A stretch of DNA of 58,475 nucleotides from an uncultured delta proteobacterium (GCA_903843965.1 CAIMRY010000011.1:1-58475); one strand, 5' to 3'; counted from the stretch's first letter, positions 26,202 through 38,112 are shown. Notes: generated by a model from the letters alone, not told the origin. Numbers and translations: made by a program.

Positions 26202-27280
26202 CCGCCGGAGGCTCTCATCTCTCTCAAAAATATGTCCACTTCCTTCATGAACTCGGGCAGCAGGTTCTCCTCGCCGCGAATCTTGCGGATGACCTCGCCC
26301 TTGCGGAAGACAATGCCCACGCCGCGCCCTCCGGCGATGCCGATGTCGGCCTCGCGCGCCTCGCCGGGTCCGTTGACCACGCAGCCCATGACCGCGACCT
26401 TGAAGACCTCGGGCACGTCGCGCAGGCGGCGCTGGACTTCCTCGGCGAGCGCGATGAGCCCGATCTCGGTGCGTCCGCAGGTGGGGCAGGAGATGACCTC
26501 CGGCCCGCGCTCGCGCAGGCCGAGTGAGCGCAAAATGTCATAGGCCACGCCGATCTCGGCCACGGGGTCGTGGGTGAGCGACACGCGCAGGGTGTCGCCG
26601 ATGCCGTGGAACAAGAGCACGCCCAGGCCCACGGCGGACTTCACCGCGCCGGGCAGCAACGTTCCGGCCTCGGTGACGCCGATGTGCAGGGGGTAGTCCA
26701 CCCGCGCGGACAAAAGCTGGTAGGCCTCGATGGTGTGCAAAACGCTCGATGACTTGAGCGAAATCTTGATTGCGTGGAAGTTGCGGCGCTCCAGCAGCGC
26801 CACGTGCCCCAGCGCGCTTTCGACCATGGCCTCGGGCGTGGGCCCGCCGTAGCGCGTGAGCAGCTTCTTCTCCACCGAACCGCTGTTCACGCCGATGCGG
26901 ATGGGCACGCCACGCTCTGCCGCCGCGCTGACCACGGCATCGACCTTGGCCTTGCCGCCGATATTTCCAGGGTTGATGCGCAGGCCGTCCACGCCCGCAT
27001 CGAGCGCCATGAGCGCCAGACGGTGGTCGAAATGGATGTCCGCGATGAGCGGCACAGGCGAGCCCGCGCGGATGTGCGCGAGTGCGCGCGCGGCCTCCTC
27101 GTCGGGCACGGCCAGGCGCACGATCTCGCAACCGGCGCGGGCCAGCTCGGCCACCTGGGCCGTTGCGGCGGCTACATCGCGCGTGTCCACGTTGGTCATG
27201 CTCTGCACGCGCACGGGGTTTTCCCCGCCCACGCCCACAGCACCCACGGAAAGCGCGCGGGTTTTCTTGCGTGTCAACAT
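26189..27280 (-). CDS. ispG: 4-hydroxy-3-methylbut-2-enyl diphosphate synthase
   Basis: 363 aa from the ATG at 27278-27280 (MLTRKKTRALSVGAVGVGGE). It is a [4Fe-4S] enzyme converting MEcPP to HMBPP in the MEP pathway. The N-terminal TIM barrel (IADIHFDHRLALMALDAGVD, LRINPGNIGG) is followed by the cluster domain with CPTCGRTE, MGCVVNGPGEAREADIG and its Glu ligand. The C-terminal residues come from a palindromic repeat. Confidence 0.97.
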   Translation of the reverse strand: MLTRKKTRALSVGAVGVGGENPVRVQSMTNVDTRDVAAATAQVAELARAGCEIVRLAVPDEEAARALAHIRAGSPVPLIADIHFDHRLALMALDAGVDGLRINPGNIGGKAKVDAVVSAAAERGVPIRIGVNSGSVEKKLLTRYGGPTPEAMVESALGHVALLERRNFHAIKISLKSSSVLHTIEAYQLLSARVDYPLHIGVTEAGTLLPGAVKSAVGLGVLLFHGIGDTLRVSLTHDPVAEIGVAYDILRSLGLRERGPEVISCPTCGRTEIGLIALAEEVQRRLRDVPEVFKVAVMGCVVNGPGEAREADIGIAGGRGVGIVFRKGEVIRKIRGEENLLPEFMKEVDIFLREMRASGGQRA

Positions 27281-27515
27281 AGGGGCCACGACTAGCGCAT
27301 TTCCCGCCGTTCGCCAAGCACGGACTTGACGCAGACGTCGGCGGGCAAGGGCGGCTAACGGAGTACGACCACAGGCGCACCCAGCCCTGGCGCAACAGCC
27401 CGCCCGACATGGGCTTTTCCGGAACTCCCCGCCAACACTAGACTTCCGCGCGAACATCTTTGGAGAACTCTTTGAAGATCCTCAAGATATTATCTAGAGC
27501 CGTGCGTTTACCCGT

Positions 27516-27548
27516 CTTCAAGTTGGCTTCAGGTCGGCTTCAAGTCGC
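27516..27548. repeat. 11-bp tandem repeat, three copies
   Basis: CTTCAAGTTGG, CTTCAGGTCGG and CTTCAAGTCGC lie just after the end of the small membrane protein gene. They are related to the 11-bp repeat at 13034-13066 read on the other strand. Confidence 0.7.
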
Positions 27549-27571
27549 CTGCAAGGCCCGTCCAGCCTCGC

Positions 27572-28045
27572 CTAAGGCTGTGCCCCATCGCCCCGGCCGC
27601 CAGGATCTTCGTCCGATTTGTCGGGCTCCCCCGGCTCGTCCTGCTCATCGGCCTCGTCCGGAAAATCCGCACCGGCGGCGTACAGGCAGCCCCCGGCGGC
27701 CAGGACCGCTCCGCAGACGATGACCAGCGCCAGCGACGACCCATGCCAGAGCCCGGCGAACCACTGCCGCAGTTCGAGCATCACGAGCGCGGACTTGCCG
27801 CCGTAATACTCCAGGCTGCGCTGGTAGGAGCGGGAGTCCGTGGGCAGCACCGCAAAGCTTGCGCCGCCCTCGGTCACATAGCCCGCGCCCTGCTCCGCAC
27901 CCTGGTCCGCGCCCTCCCCCGGCCCGTCGGTGGAGGTGGCGTAGACAAGGGCCGCGCAGCACAGCCCGACCAGCAGGATGCCTGCGGCGCAAAGCCGCAG
28001 CAGCTCGCCGCGCGGCAGCGCCCGGATGGCCGTAATCATGCCCAT
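27572..28045 (-). CDS. Small membrane protein of unknown function
   Basis: 157 aa from the ATG at 28043-28045, 5 nt after GGAGGA that overlaps the MFS stop codon. Two hydrophobic segments (LCAAGILLVGLCCAALVYA and SSLALVIVCGAVLAAGGCLY) flank a likely periplasmic loop of about 70 residues with SYQRSLEYYGGKSALVMLEL. The C-terminal tail is very acidic (DEADEQDEPGEPDKSDED). It is coupled to the MFS exporter and may be an accessory subunit. I do not recognise a family. Confidence 0.65.
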   Translation of the reverse strand: MGMITAIRALPRGELLRLCAAGILLVGLCCAALVYATSTDGPGEGADQGAEQGAGYVTEGGASFAVLPTDSRSYQRSLEYYGGKSALVMLELRQWFAGLWHGSSLALVIVCGAVLAAGGCLYAAGADFPDEADEQDEPGEPDKSDEDPGGRGDGAQP

Positions 28046-28057
28046 GCGCTCCTCCAC

Positions 28058-29302
28058 CTAGAATTTGAGCAGCCTGCGGCCGCCCAGCCCCACCACCAGC
28101 ACCAGGGCCGAGCCGCTCAAGACCACCGTGGCCCTGGCCCCCAGGCCGTGGGCCAGAACACCGGCCAAAAGCGCCCCAAAGGGGGCCATGCCCATGAACA
28201 TCATGGAGAACAGGGCCATGACCCGGCCCCGCAGGTGGTCCGGGCAGCGCAGCTGCAAAAGCGTGTTGGACGAGGCCATGCCCACGATCATGCTGAAGCC
28301 CACGGGCACGAGCAGCAGCGCGGACAGCCAGAAGACCGAGGACAGGGCGAAGAGCACCAGGCCCGCGCCCATGCCGAGGATGCCGAAATAGGTGAACCGG
28401 CCGATGCCGTGGCCCTCCCGGCGCATGGCCAGAAGCAGCGCGCCCGCCAGGCTGCCGCAGCCCGTGGCCGCCATGAGCAGGCCCAGACCGCGCGGCCCGC
28501 TGTGCAAAATCTCCTCGGCAAACACGGGCATGAGCACCACGTAGGCCATGCCGATGACGCTGGCGACCCCCAGCAGCAGCAGGATGGTGCGCACCTCCTG
28601 GGTGTGCCAGGCATAGCCCAGGCCCTCGCGCAAGTGCTCCAGCACGGAGGCGTTGCGCTCCGGCGCCGGGCGCCTGGGCGTGCCCATGCGCAGCAGGCAG
28701 GCGATGACCGCCAGGTAGCTCAGCGAATTCAGGGCGAAGCACCAGCCCTCGCCCACGGCCGCCAGCAGCACCCCGGCCACGGAGGGCCCCAGGATGCGCG
28801 CGGCGTTGAACATGGAGGAGTTGAGGGCGATGGCGTTGTGCAGGTCCTTCTTGCCCACCAGGTCCACCACAAAGGACTGGCGCGTGGGGATGTCCACGGC
28901 GTTGACGATGCCCAGCAGCACGGCCAGCACCATCACGTGCCAGACCTGGACCTGCCCGCTTAAGGTGAGCCAGGCCAGGATCGCGGCCTGGATGAGGGCG
29001 GCGGCCTGGGTGCCCACCAGCATGCTGCGGCGGTTCAGCCTGTCGGCCATGACCCCGCCGAAAATGGACAGGGCGAACACCGGAAACTGCCCGGCAAAGC
29101 CCACCAGACCCAGGCTCAGGCTCGACCCGGTGAGGCGGTACACCAGCCAGGACTGCGCCACCTGCTGCATCCAGGTGCCCACCAGGGAGATGAACTGCCC
29201 GGTGAAGAACAGGCGGTAGTCGCGGTGCTCAAAGGAGCGCGCCAGGGACTTCCAGGCTGTCTGGAGCGTTTGGCCGCTGCTGCTGGAAATGGGGCCGGGC
29301 AT
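28058..29302 (-). CDS. MFS exporter, EntS-like (MFS_3)
   Basis: 414 aa from the ATG at 29300-29302, preceded by AGGAGA. About 12 hydrophobic segments are visible, with the MFS motif GGVMADRLNRRSMLV between TM2 and TM3 and its echo RGRVMALFSMMFMG in the second half. QFISLVGTWMQQVAQSWLVY is typical of EntS-type exporters for siderophores or drugs. It is followed by a translationally coupled small membrane protein. Substrate unknown. Confidence 0.88.
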   Translation of the reverse strand: MPGPISSSSGQTLQTAWKSLARSFEHRDYRLFFTGQFISLVGTWMQQVAQSWLVYRLTGSSLSLGLVGFAGQFPVFALSIFGGVMADRLNRRSMLVGTQAAALIQAAILAWLTLSGQVQVWHVMVLAVLLGIVNAVDIPTRQSFVVDLVGKKDLHNAIALNSSMFNAARILGPSVAGVLLAAVGEGWCFALNSLSYLAVIACLLRMGTPRRPAPERNASVLEHLREGLGYAWHTQEVRTILLLLGVASVIGMAYVVLMPVFAEEILHSGPRGLGLLMAATGCGSLAGALLLAMRREGHGIGRFTYFGILGMGAGLVLFALSSVFWLSALLLVPVGFSMIVGMASSNTLLQLRCPDHLRGRVMALFSMMFMGMAPFGALLAGVLAHGLGARATVVLSGSALVLVVGLGGRRLLKF

Positions 29303-29774
29303 TGATTCTCCTGGGCGCGTGGCCCGTGTGCTGGTTCGGATCATTCTGGCCGATGCCGCAGGCCGTGTCTACAACAGGAGCCTGCGCCAGCCGGGGCCTG
29401 CGCCAGCCCAGCGGGCCGGACTTGAAAATGCGTCCGCTGCGCACAAGTCCGCTGCGCTGTGGCGGCGGGCGCACAGGGCGCGGTCAAGAAAAGTGCGGGC
29501 GGCTGGGAGTCTGCCCCGCGCCTGCGGTCTGCGCAGCCAACCGGGCTCACATCCAAACGGATTTTCCAACCAAACAGTCCGCAGAACCAAACGGTTCGCT
29601 AAGGCAACTGCCCGCACAGCCAAACCGCCCGTACAGCCAAGCCGTCCGAAGAGGCAAACGGTCCGAAGAGGCAAACGGTCAGAAGAGGCAAACGGTTCGC
29701 TAAGGCAACTCGCCCGCACAGCCAAACCGTCCGAAGAGGCAAACGGTCCGCAAAGCCACGCACAAAAAAATATC
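29303..29774. other. Repeat-rich intergenic region between MFS and mdtC-like genes
   Basis: 472 bp without a credible gene. The right half (about 29560-29757) is built from copies of CGGTCCGAAGAGGCAAA and related units. Confidence 0.7.
29642..29709. repeat. 17-bp tandem repeat
   Basis: Four adjacent units at 29642, 29659, 29676 and 29693 (CGGTCCGAAGAGGCAAA and variants) are present. Scattered half-copies (CGGTTCGCTAAGGCAAC, CACAGCCAAACCG) lie on both sides. It lies 65 bp after the end of the mdtC-like gene. Confidence 0.8.
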
Positions 29775-32700
29775 CTACACCGGCTGCGCGCGGCGTCCGG
29801 CCCTGCCGCGCCGCTTCACCCACAGGCGCAGGCGCTCCAGGTACAGGTAGACCACCGGCGTGGTGTACAGCGTCAGCGCCTGGCTGAACACCAGCCCGCC
29901 GATGATGGTGATGCCCAGCGGGCGGCGCAGCTCCGAGCCCACGCCCTGGCCCAGGGCCAGGGGCAGCGCGCCCAGAAGCGCGGCCATGGTGGTCATCATG
30001 ATGGGCCGGAAGCGCAAGAGGCAGGCCTTGGTGATGGCCTCCTCCGGGGGCAGGTGGTCGCGCCGCTCGGCCTCCAGCGCAAAGTCCACCATCATGATGC
30101 CGTTCTTCTTCACGATGCCGATCAGAAGGATGATGCCGATGATGGCGATGACCGAGAGGTCCGTGCCGGTGGTCAGCAGCGCCAGCACCGCGCCCACCCC
30201 CGCCGAGGGCAGGGTGGACAGGATGGTCAGCGGGTGCACCAGGCTCTCGTAGAGCACGCCCAGCACGATGTACACCGACAACAGCGCCGCCAGGATCAGC
30301 AGGGGCTGGTTGGCCAGGGCGGCCTGGAAGGCCTGGGCCGTGCCCTGGAAGCTGCCCCGGATGCTGGCGGGCAGCCCCAGCTCCCGCGAGACGTTCTCGA
30401 TGGCCTTCACCGCGTCGCCCAGGGCCTTGCCCGCGGCCAGGTTGAAGGAGATGGTCACCGCCGGGAACTGGCTCTGGTGGTTCACGGCGAGCGAGGTGGA
30501 GTTGGTGGCGTAGCGCGTGAACACCGAAAGCGGCGCCTGGGCTCCGCTCGCCAGGGGCACGTAGATGTCGCGCAGGCCCTCGGCCCCGAGCAGGTGCCCG
30601 GGCTCGGCCTCCATGACCACGTGGTACTGGTTCAGCGGCGCGTAGGTGATGGACACCTGGCGCTGGCCAAAGGCGTCGTACAGGATGTTGTCGATGAGCT
30701 GCGGGCTGACGCCAAGCCGGGCCGCGGTCAGGCGGTCGATGGTCAGGCTGGTCATGAGGCCACGGTCCAGCTGGTCGCTGTTCACGTCGACCACCTCGGG
30801 CAGGGAGCGCATCTTCCCCAGCAGCCTGGGGGCCCAGAGGTTCAGGTCGGCCACGCTCTCGCCTTGCAGGGTGAACTGGTACAGCGCGCTGGAGGCCCGC
30901 CCGCCCACGCGCAGGTCCTGCACCATCTGCAGATAGGTGGGCGCGCCGGGAATGCCGGACAGACGCTTGCGCAGCCTGCCCATGACCTGTTCGCCGTTGA
31001 TGCCGCGCTTGGCGAAGGGCGCCAGGGTGATGAACATGCGCGCGCTGTTGGCCGTGGAGCCGCCCCCGCCCGAGCCGCCGATGAACCCGGAAACGTGGTC
31101 CACGTCCGGGTCCTCCTTGATGATGGTCATGACCTGCTGGAGCTTTGTCTGCATGATCTGGAAGGACACGTCCTGGGCGGCCTGGATGGTCCCGGCGAGC
31201 CGCCCCGTGTCCTGCTGCGGGAAAAATCCCTTGGGGATGAGCACGTACAGGTAGATGTTCAGGACCAGGGTGGCCAGGGCCACGCACAGGGTGATGCGCC
31301 GGTGGCGCAGGGCCACGCGCAGGGAGGCCGCGTACAGGGCGTGCAGGCGGTTGAAGACCCCCTCGCTGCCCCTGGCGAAGCGGCCCTGGCGCTCCTGCCC
31401 GGGCTTGCGCAGCATGTAGGCGCACATCATGGGCGTGGTGGTCAGCGAGAGCAGCATGGACACGAAAATGGCGGCGGACAGGGTGATGGCGAACTCGCGG
31501 AACAGCCGGCCGACCATGCCGCCCATGAGCAGGATGGGCAGAAACACGGCCACCAGCGAAACGCTCATGGAGACCACGGTGAAGGAGATCTCCTTGGCCC
31601 CGGCAAAGGCCGCCTCAAAGGGCTGCATGCCGCCCTCCACATGGCGGGTGATGTTCTCCAGGACCACGATGGCGTCGTCGACCACGAAGCCGGTGGCGAT
31701 GGTCAGGGCCATGAGCGAGAGGTTGTCCAGCGAGTAGCCGAAAAGATACATGATGGCGAAGGTGCCCACCAGAGACACCACCGTGGCCACGCCGGGGATG
31801 ACCGTGGCCCGGAAGGTGCGCAGGAACACGAAAACCACCAGGATCACCAGCGCGCAGGAGAGCAGCATGCTCATCTCCACGTCGTGCAGGGAGCCCCGGA
31901 TGGGCGGGGAGCGGTCGACCACGGGGTTCAGCTTCATGCCGCCTGGCAGCCCGGCCTCCAGCCGGGGCATGAGCGCGCGCACGTTGTCCACGGTCTCGAT
32001 GATGTTTGCGCCGGGCTGGCGGAAGATGACCAACATCACCGCCGGTTTGCTGTCCACAAAGCCTGCGGCGCGCACGTCCTCCACGCTTTCCACCACCTGC
32101 GCCACGTCCGAAAGGCGCACCGCCGCGCCCGAACGGTAGGACAAGACCAGGGGTTCGTACGCCGCAGCCGTGGGCGGCAGCTGGTCGTTGGTCTGCACCT
32201 CCCAGGCGCGGTCGCCCTGGGAAACCTGGCCCTTGGGCCGGTTGACGTTGGTCCTGGCCAGCACCCCGCGCACGTCCTCCAGGCTCAGGCCGTAGCGGCT
32301 CACGGCGGTGGGGTTCAGCTCCACGCGAACGGCGGGCAGGGAGCCGCCGCCCACGAAAACCTGGCCCACGCCGCCCACCTGGGCCACCTTCTGCTGGAGC
32401 ATGGTTGCGGCGGTGTCGTACAGCTGGGCCCTGGTGTGCGCCTCGGAGGTCAGGGCCAGGATGAGGATGGGCGCGTCCGCCGGGTTGACCTTGCGGTAGT
32501 TGGGGTTGGACGGCAGGTTGGCGGGCAGGAAGCCGCGCGCGGCGTTGATGGCGGCTTGCACGTCGCGGGCCGCGCCGTTGATGTCGCGGTCCAGGTCGAA
32601 CTGCAGGGTGATGCTGGTTGAGCCCCGGAAGCTGGTGCTGGTCATCTCGGTCACGCCGGCGATGCGCCCGAACTGGCGCTCCAGGGGCGCGGCCACGGAG

Positions 32701-32882
32701 GTCGCCATGGTCTCCGGGTCCGCGCCAGGCAGGGCGGCGGAGACGGAGATGGTGGGAAAATCCACCTGCGGCAGCGGCGACACCGGCAGAAAGCGGTAGG
32801 CGATGGCCCCGGCCAGGGCGATGGCCAGGGTCAAGAGCGTGGTGGCCACGGGCCGCCGGATGAACGGGGCGGAGAGGCTCAT
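29775..32882 (-). CDS. mdtC: RND efflux pump inner-membrane subunit, MdtC-like
   Basis: 1035 aa, the usual RND size. The N-terminus is [20 protein letters not shown]. The proton-relay region in TM4 reads [20 protein letters not shown] with both Asp. Two large periplasmic loops follow TM1 and TM7, and the funnel residues of the MdtBC type are visible (GSLAVN-like loops could not be checked). The start overlaps the stop of the preceding RND gene as ATGA. It would act as a heteromultimer with the MdtB-like pump, the MdtA-like adaptor and an outer-membrane TolC-type channel not found here. Confidence 0.93.
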   Translation of the reverse strand: MSLSAPFIRRPVATTLLTLAIALAGAIAYRFLPVSPLPQVDFPTISVSAALPGADPETMATSVAAPLERQFGRIAGVTEMTSTSFRGSTSITLQFDLDRDINGAARDVQAAINAARGFLPANLPSNPNYRKVNPADAPILILALTSEAHTRAQLYDTAATMLQQKVAQVGGVGQVFVGGGSLPAVRVELNPTAVSRYGLSLEDVRGVLARTNVNRPKGQVSQGDRAWEVQTNDQLPPTAAAYEPLVLSYRSGAAVRLSDVAQVVESVEDVRAAGFVDSKPAVMLVIFRQPGANIIETVDNVRALMPRLEAGLPGGMKLNPVVDRSPPIRGSLHDVEMSMLLSCALVILVVFVFLRTFRATVIPGVATVVSLVGTFAIMYLFGYSLDNLSLMALTIATGFVVDDAIVVLENITRHVEGGMQPFEAAFAGAKEISFTVVSMSVSLVAVFLPILLMGGMVGRLFREFAITLSAAIFVSMLLSLTTTPMMCAYMLRKPGQERQGRFARGSEGVFNRLHALYAASLRVALRHRRITLCVALATLVLNIYLYVLIPKGFFPQQDTGRLAGTIQAAQDVSFQIMQTKLQQVMTIIKEDPDVDHVSGFIGGSGGGGSTANSARMFITLAPFAKRGINGEQVMGRLRKRLSGIPGAPTYLQMVQDLRVGGRASSALYQFTLQGESVADLNLWAPRLLGKMRSLPEVVDVNSDQLDRGLMTSLTIDRLTAARLGVSPQLIDNILYDAFGQRQVSITYAPLNQYHVVMEAEPGHLLGAEGLRDIYVPLASGAQAPLSVFTRYATNSTSLAVNHQSQFPAVTISFNLAAGKALGDAVKAIENVSRELGLPASIRGSFQGTAQAFQAALANQPLLILAALLSVYIVLGVLYESLVHPLTILSTLPSAGVGAVLALLTTGTDLSVIAIIGIILLIGIVKKNGIMMVDFALEAERRDHLPPEEAITKACLLRFRPIMMTTMAALLGALPLALGQGVGSELRRPLGITIIGGLVFSQALTLYTTPVVYLYLERLRLWVKRRGRAGRRAQPV

Positions 32883-35800
32883 GTCTTTTTCGGCCCGGCG
32901 GGCGAACCCGGTGTTTTCTCCCCGTCACCTTCGGGCCCGAAAATCCGGGGCGCGGCCTTTTTGGTTCCGGCGTCGTTCATGTCGGCATAAAACGCCGGAT
33001 CCGTGGGATCAAAGGCTGCGAGGCCGCCCGAGGCTGCTGCCGGTCCTGCTGTCGGTCCTGCTGTTGGGCCTGCTGTTGGGCCTGACGTCGGACCTGACGT
33101 TGGGCCTGCTGTCGGCCCTGCTACAGTCATGGGCGTCGTCGCGGGCGTTGCCCCTGCCGTCGATCCGGGCGTCGGAATGGGCGTCGATCCGGGCGTCGGA
33201 ATGGGCGTCGATCCGGGCGTCGTCACAGATGCCGTCACGGGCGCTGCACCCCCCTGCGCAGGGAGCGCCTCCGCAAAATGCTCCGGGCCCGGCGCGAAAG
33301 GCGCGGCCTGCGCTCCAGACCCTGCGGCTCCGTTGCCGTCGTCCGGCTTTTGCGGCTCCTGCGGCTCGTGCGGCGCAGGCTTGCCCGCCGCGCCGTGGCC
33401 CAGCACCCGCCGGGCCAGGCGGTCAAAGGCCAGGTAGATGACCGGGGTGGTGTACAGGGTCAGAATCTGGCTGAAGACCAGCCCGCCGATGATGCTTACT
33501 CCGAGCGGGCGGCGCAGCTCCGAGCCCACGCCGGTGCCGAGCGCCATGGGCAACGCGCCGAGCAGCGCCGCCATGGTGGTCATCATGATGGGCCGGAAGC
33601 GCAGCAGGCTGGCCTGGTAGATGGCCTCCTGCGGGGGCATGCCCAGCTCGCGCTCGGCTTCGAGCGCGAAGTCCACCATCATGATGCCGTTTTTCTTGAC
33701 GATGCCGATGAGCAGAATGATGCCGATGATGGCGATGACCGTGAGCTCCATGCGGCAGACCATGAGCGCCAGCACCGCGCCCACCCCCGCCGAGGGCAGG
33801 GTGGAGAGGATGGTCACGGGATGGATGTAGCTCTCGTACATGATGCCGAGCACGATATAGACCGTGATCAGCGCCGCCAGAATCAACAGCGGCTGGTTCG
33901 CCAGCGAGGCCTTGAAGGCCTGGGCCGTGCCCTGGAAGCTGCCCAGCGTGCTCTCGGGCAGGTTCACCTCGTCCGCTGCGGCGTGCACCGCGTCCACCGC
34001 GTGGCCCAGGGCGACCCCAGGGGCCAGGTTGAAGGACAGGGTCACGGACGGAAACTGCCCCTGGCGCGAGATGACCAGCGGGCCCGTGGTCTCGGTCACG
34101 CGGGCGATGCTGGTCAGCGGCACCTGCTTGTTGTCCGCGCCGCGCAGGTAGATGGAGTCCAGCGCCGCAGGCCCGGCCTGCATGATCTGGGGGGCGGCCA
34201 GCACCACGCGGTACTGGTTCAGCTGGGTGAAGATGGTGGACACCAGCCGCTGGCCAAAGGCGTTGTACAGGGCGTCGTCCACATTCTGCGGGTTGATGCC
34301 CAGGCGCGCGGCAGAGGCGCGGTCGATGTCGACCTGCACGCGCAGGCCCTGGTCCTGCTGGTCGCTGCTCACGTCGGAGAGCTCGGGCCGGGCGCGCAGG
34401 GCGTCCAGGAAGCGCGGGGCCCACAGGGACAGCGTGTCCGGGTTGGCGTCCTCCAGGGTGTACTGGTACTGGGTGCGGCTCATGCGCGCGTCCACGGTCA
34501 GGTCCTGGGCGGGCTGCATGAACAGCACAATGCCCCCCAGCTCCGCCAGCCGGGGCGACAGGCGGCGGATGACCTCGGTGGCGCTGTGGCTGCGCTCGGA
34601 CAACGGTTTGAGCGTGATCTGGATGCGGCCGCTATTGAGCGAGACGTTGGTGCCGTCAATGCCGATGAACGAGGACAGGCTCTCCACCTCGGGGTCCTTC
34701 AATATCTCCTGGGCCAGCTCCTGCTGCCGCCTGCTCATGGCCACAAACGAGGCCGACTGCGGGGCCTCGCTGACGCCGAGGATGAGCCCGGTGTCCTGCA
34801 CCGGGAAAAAGCCCTTGGGCACCAGGACGTACAGGAGCACGGTGAGCGCCAGGGTGGCCACGGCCACCAGCAGGGTGGCGGTCTGGTGGCGCAGCACAAA
34901 GGTCAGGCTGGTGGCGTAGCCCTGGATCATGCGCTCGAACTGGCGCTGGACCCAGGCCCCCACGCCGCGCGTGGGCAGGCTCTCGTGCGGGACGTGCTTC
35001 AAGAGCCGCGCGCACATCATGGGCGTCAAGGTCAGGGAGACCACGGCCGAGAGCAGGATGGTCACGCCGAGCGTGATGGCGAACTCGCGGAACAGGCGGC
35101 CCACCACGTCGCCCATGAAGAGCAGCGGGATGAGCACGGCGATGAGCGAGATGGTCAACGAAAGGATGGTGAAGGCGATCTGCTTGGAGCCCTTGAGCGC
35201 GGCGGCAAAGGGGTCCATGCCCTCCTCCACGTAGCGGCTCACGTTCTCGATCATGACGATGGCGTCGTCGACCACGAAGCCCGTGGAGATGGTCAGCGCC
35301 ATGAGCGTCAGGTTGTTCAGGCTGAAGCCCGCCAGATACATGACCCCGAAGGTGCCCACAAGCGACACCGGCACGGCCACGCTGGGGATGGTGGTGGCGG
35401 GCAGGTTGCGCAAAAACAGGAAGATCACGAGCACCACCAGGACCACGGCCAGCATGAGCTCGTGCTGCACGTCGCGCACGCTGGCGCGGATGGTCATGGT
35501 GCGGTCCGAGAGCACGGTGACGTGCACCGAGGCCGGCAGCGAGGCGGACAACTGGGGCAGCAGCCGCTTGATGCGGTCCACCACCTCGATGACATTGGCC
35601 CCGGGCTGGCGCTGGATGTTCAGGATGATGGCCGGGTCGGTGTTCATCCAGGCGGCCTGGCGCAGGTCCTCGGGTCCCTCCTCCACCTCGGCCACGTCGG
35701 ACAGAAACACCGGCGCGCCGTTTTTCCAGGCCACGATGAGCTTCTGGTAGTCCTCGCTGGTGAAGAGCTGGTCGTTGGCGCCGATGATGGCCGCCTGCCG

Positions 35801-36469
35801 GGGCCCGTCAAAGCCGCCCTTGGCCTGGTCGACGTTGGCCGCGCCGATGGCCACGCGCAGGTCGTCCATGGTCATGCCGAGGGAGGCCAGGGCGCGCGGG
35901 TTGGCGTGCACGCGCACGGATGGCCGCTGCCCGCCGCTGATGCTGACCAGGCCCACGCCCGGCAGCTGGGAGATCTTCTGAGCCAGGCGGGTGTCGGCCA
36001 GGTCCTCCACCTTGAACAGGGGCAGGTCCGTGGAGGTCAGGGCGAGCGTCAGGATGGGCGCGTCCGCCGGGTTGACCTTGCTGTACACGGGCGGGTTGGG
36101 CAGGTCCTTGGGCAGATAGGAATAGGCCGAGTTGATGGCCGCCTGGACCTGCTGCTCGGCCACGTCCAGGCCGATCTCCAGCGAGAACTGCAGGGTGATG
36201 ATGGCGCTGCCTGCGGAGCTGGCCGAGGTCATCTGGGACAGGCCGGGCATCTGCCCGAACTGGCGCTCCAACGGGGCGGTGACGCTGGTGGCCATGACGT
36301 CCGGGCTGGCGCCGGGATAAAAGGTGCGCACCTGGATGGTGGGATAGTCCACCTGGGGCAGCGCGGCCACGGGCAGCTGGCGGTAGGCCACAATGCCCGC
36401 CAGGACCAGGGCCACCATCAGCAGGGCCGTGGCCACGGGCCGCCGGATGAACGGTTCGCAGATGTTCAT
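32879..36469 (-). CDS. mdtB: RND efflux pump inner-membrane subunit, MdtB-like, with long C-terminal tail
   Basis: 1196 aa, about 160 longer than normal. The core has [20 protein letters not shown] at the N-terminus and the proton-relay motif [20 protein letters not shown]. After the last membrane segment (about residue 1030) comes a cytoplasmic Pro/Thr/Gly/Ala tail: [30 protein letters not shown], then repeated AGPTSGPT units. These are encoded by 12-bp (33042-33125) and 24-bp (33159-33206) tandem repeats. The middle of an mdtA-mdtB-mdtC operon with ATGA overlaps at both ends. Confidence 0.93.
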   Translation of the reverse strand: MNICEPFIRRPVATALLMVALVLAGIVAYRQLPVAALPQVDYPTIQVRTFYPGASPDVMATSVTAPLERQFGQMPGLSQMTSASSAGSAIITLQFSLEIGLDVAEQQVQAAINSAYSYLPKDLPNPPVYSKVNPADAPILTLALTSTDLPLFKVEDLADTRLAQKISQLPGVGLVSISGGQRPSVRVHANPRALASLGMTMDDLRVAIGAANVDQAKGGFDGPRQAAIIGANDQLFTSEDYQKLIVAWKNGAPVFLSDVAEVEEGPEDLRQAAWMNTDPAIILNIQRQPGANVIEVVDRIKRLLPQLSASLPASVHVTVLSDRTMTIRASVRDVQHELMLAVVLVVLVIFLFLRNLPATTIPSVAVPVSLVGTFGVMYLAGFSLNNLTLMALTISTGFVVDDAIVMIENVSRYVEEGMDPFAAALKGSKQIAFTILSLTISLIAVLIPLLFMGDVVGRLFREFAITLGVTILLSAVVSLTLTPMMCARLLKHVPHESLPTRGVGAWVQRQFERMIQGYATSLTFVLRHQTATLLVAVATLALTVLLYVLVPKGFFPVQDTGLILGVSEAPQSASFVAMSRRQQELAQEILKDPEVESLSSFIGIDGTNVSLNSGRIQITLKPLSERSHSATEVIRRLSPRLAELGGIVLFMQPAQDLTVDARMSRTQYQYTLEDANPDTLSLWAPRFLDALRARPELSDVSSDQQDQGLRVQVDIDRASAARLGINPQNVDDALYNAFGQRLVSTIFTQLNQYRVVLAAPQIMQAGPAALDSIYLRGADNKQVPLTSIARVTETTGPLVISRQGQFPSVTLSFNLAPGVALGHAVDAVHAAADEVNLPESTLGSFQGTAQAFKASLANQPLLILAALITVYIVLGIMYESYIHPVTILSTLPSAGVGAVLALMVCRMELTVIAIIGIILLIGIVKKNGIMMVDFALEAERELGMPPQEAIYQASLLRFRPIMMTTMAALLGALPMALGTGVGSELRRPLGVSIIGGLVFSQILTLYTTPVIYLAFDRLARRVLGHGAAGKPAPHEPQEPQKPDDGNGAAGSGAQAAPFAPGPEHFAEALPAQGGAAPVTASVTTPGSTPIPTPGSTPIPTPGSTAGATPATTPMTVAGPTAGPTSGPTSGPTAGPTAGPTAGPAAASGGLAAFDPTDPAFYADMNDAGTKKAAPRIFGPEGDGEKTPGSPAGPKKT
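33042..33206. repeat. 12-bp and 24-bp tandem repeats encoding the MdtB-like tail
   Basis: Seven units of 12 bp (GGTCCTGCTGTC and variants) lie at 33042-33125. Two full units of 24 bp starting GTCGATCCGGGC lie at 33159 and 33183, with a partial third. All periods are multiples of three. Confidence 0.9.
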
Positions 36470-37953
36470 GGCCTGGCCTGGGCCCGGCTCCCTGTCTGGT
36501 CCCCTGACTGGCTCCCTGCCTGGTCACCTGCCTGGGTCTTGGACGCGAGGTCCGAGGACAGGTCCGGCTCGGCCTGCGCTGCGGCCTTGCGGGCGGCCTT
36601 CGGGGCGACCTTCGGACCGACAGCGGTCGCGGCTGCGGCCTTGGCCTTCGGGGCGGCCTCGGGCTTGGCTGCCGGGGCGATTTCGGGCTTGGCTGCCGGG
36701 GCGGCGGCTGCGGGCTTGGCCGCTTCAGGCTTGCCGGTTTCGGGCTGGCCGCCTTCAGGCTGGCCCTCGGGCTTGCCTTCTGATTGGCCGCCGGGCTTGC
36801 CGCGCTCCTTGACCTCCACCTGGGCCCCGTCGCGCAGGCGGTCGGCCCCGTCCACCACCACCTTTTCGCCCACGGCCAGGCCGGACAGGATCACGCTCTG
36901 GTGATCGCCGGTCTCGCCCACGCTCACCGGGCGGGAGTTGGCCACGCCCTCGGCCGTGACGACATACAGATAGGTGCCCTGCTGCCCGCGCTGCACGGCT
37001 GCGGCGGGCACCACCACGGCGTCTTTCAGCACCTCCACCAGCAGCTTGGCGTTGACGAACTGGTTGGGAAAAAGCTCGCCCTGGGCGTTGGCGAAGGCGG
37101 CCTTGAGCCGCACGGTGCCGGTGCCGGGGTCGATCTGGTTGTCCATGCTGGCCAGCTCGCCCTGGCCCAGCAGGCGGGTCTGCTCACGGTCGTAGGCGTC
37201 CACGCGCAGCTTTCCGCCCGCGCGCAGCCTGGCCAGCACGCGGGGCAGCTGGTCCTCGGGCAGGGTGAAGAGCACGTTGATGGGCGAAAGCTGGTTGATG
37301 ACCAAGAGGCCGGTCTGGTCGCTTGCATGCACCATGTTGCCGGGGTCCACCTGACGCAGGCCCACCTGCCCGGTGAAGGGCGCGGTGATGCGGCTGTAGG
37401 TGATCTGCAGCCGGGCGCTGTCGGCCTGGGCCTTGTCCGAGGCCACGACCCCCTCGTACTGGTGCACCAGAGACTGCTGGGTGTCGAGCTGCTGACGGGC
37501 GATGGCGCCCTGGGTCATAAGATCGGCGAAGCGCTTCAGGTCCAGGCGGGAGTTCTCAAGGAGCGCCGTGTCGCGCTTGAGCTGGCCCTCGGCCTGGGCC
37601 AGTTGGACCTGGAAGGGGCGCGGGTCGATGACCAGCAGAAGCTCCCCGGCCCGGACCACCTGACCCTCGCGCACGGGCACCTGCATAAGCTGGCCGTCCA
37701 CGCGGCTCTTGATGGTCACGGAGCTTTGCGGGGTCACCGTGCCCAGGCCGGTGAGGAAGACCTCCACGTCCTGGCTCTTGGCCGCGACCACGGCCACGGC
37801 CACGGGCACGGGCCGGTTCTTGCCGCCCGGCGCTGGCTTGGCCGCGCTGGCGTGGCCCTTGTACCAATAGGCCCCGCCGCCGATGGCCAGGCACAGCGCC
37901 GCCAGCAGCAGCCAAAGCATTGTGCGGCGAGGCGCGGAAGGGGACTGACTCAT
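36466..37953 (-). CDS. mdtA: Periplasmic adaptor (membrane fusion protein), MdtA-like, with low-complexity tail
   Basis: 495 aa; MdtA is usually about 400. An N-terminal membrane anchor ([20 protein letters not shown]) precedes the barrel-sandwich and hairpin ([40 protein letters not shown]) and beta-barrel parts ([20 protein letters not shown]). From about residue 385 a Lys/Glu/Pro/Ala/Gly tail of over 100 residues follows ([20 protein letters not shown]). The adaptor links the RND pump to an outer-membrane channel. First gene of the operon; ATGA overlap with mdtB. Confidence 0.92.
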   Translation of the reverse strand: MSQSPSAPRRTMLWLLLAALCLAIGGGAYWYKGHASAAKPAPGGKNRPVPVAVAVVAAKSQDVEVFLTGLGTVTPQSSVTIKSRVDGQLMQVPVREGQVVRAGELLLVIDPRPFQVQLAQAEGQLKRDTALLENSRLDLKRFADLMTQGAIARQQLDTQQSLVHQYEGVVASDKAQADSARLQITYSRITAPFTGQVGLRQVDPGNMVHASDQTGLLVINQLSPINVLFTLPEDQLPRVLARLRAGGKLRVDAYDREQTRLLGQGELASMDNQIDPGTGTVRLKAAFANAQGELFPNQFVNAKLLVEVLKDAVVVPAAAVQRGQQGTYLYVVTAEGVANSRPVSVGETGDHQSVILSGLAVGEKVVVDGADRLRDGAQVEVKERGKPGGQSEGKPEGQPEGGQPETGKPEAAKPAAAAPAAKPEIAPAAKPEAAPKAKAAAATAVGPKVAPKAARKAAAQAEPDLSSDLASKTQAGDQAGSQSGDQTGSRAQARP

Positions 37954-38112
37954 TTCGTTATCCTGTGCGTTGGCGTCTGCATGGACGATCCCTGTCGTAT
38001 CCCTCTGGATTCATGGCCTGTTGGACCTTTCCGGACGCGCATGTACAAGCAATTTTCATACCTGGGCGGTTATGCGCCACACTGACGCGCGCAAAAGCTT
38101 GCCCGCAGAAAC

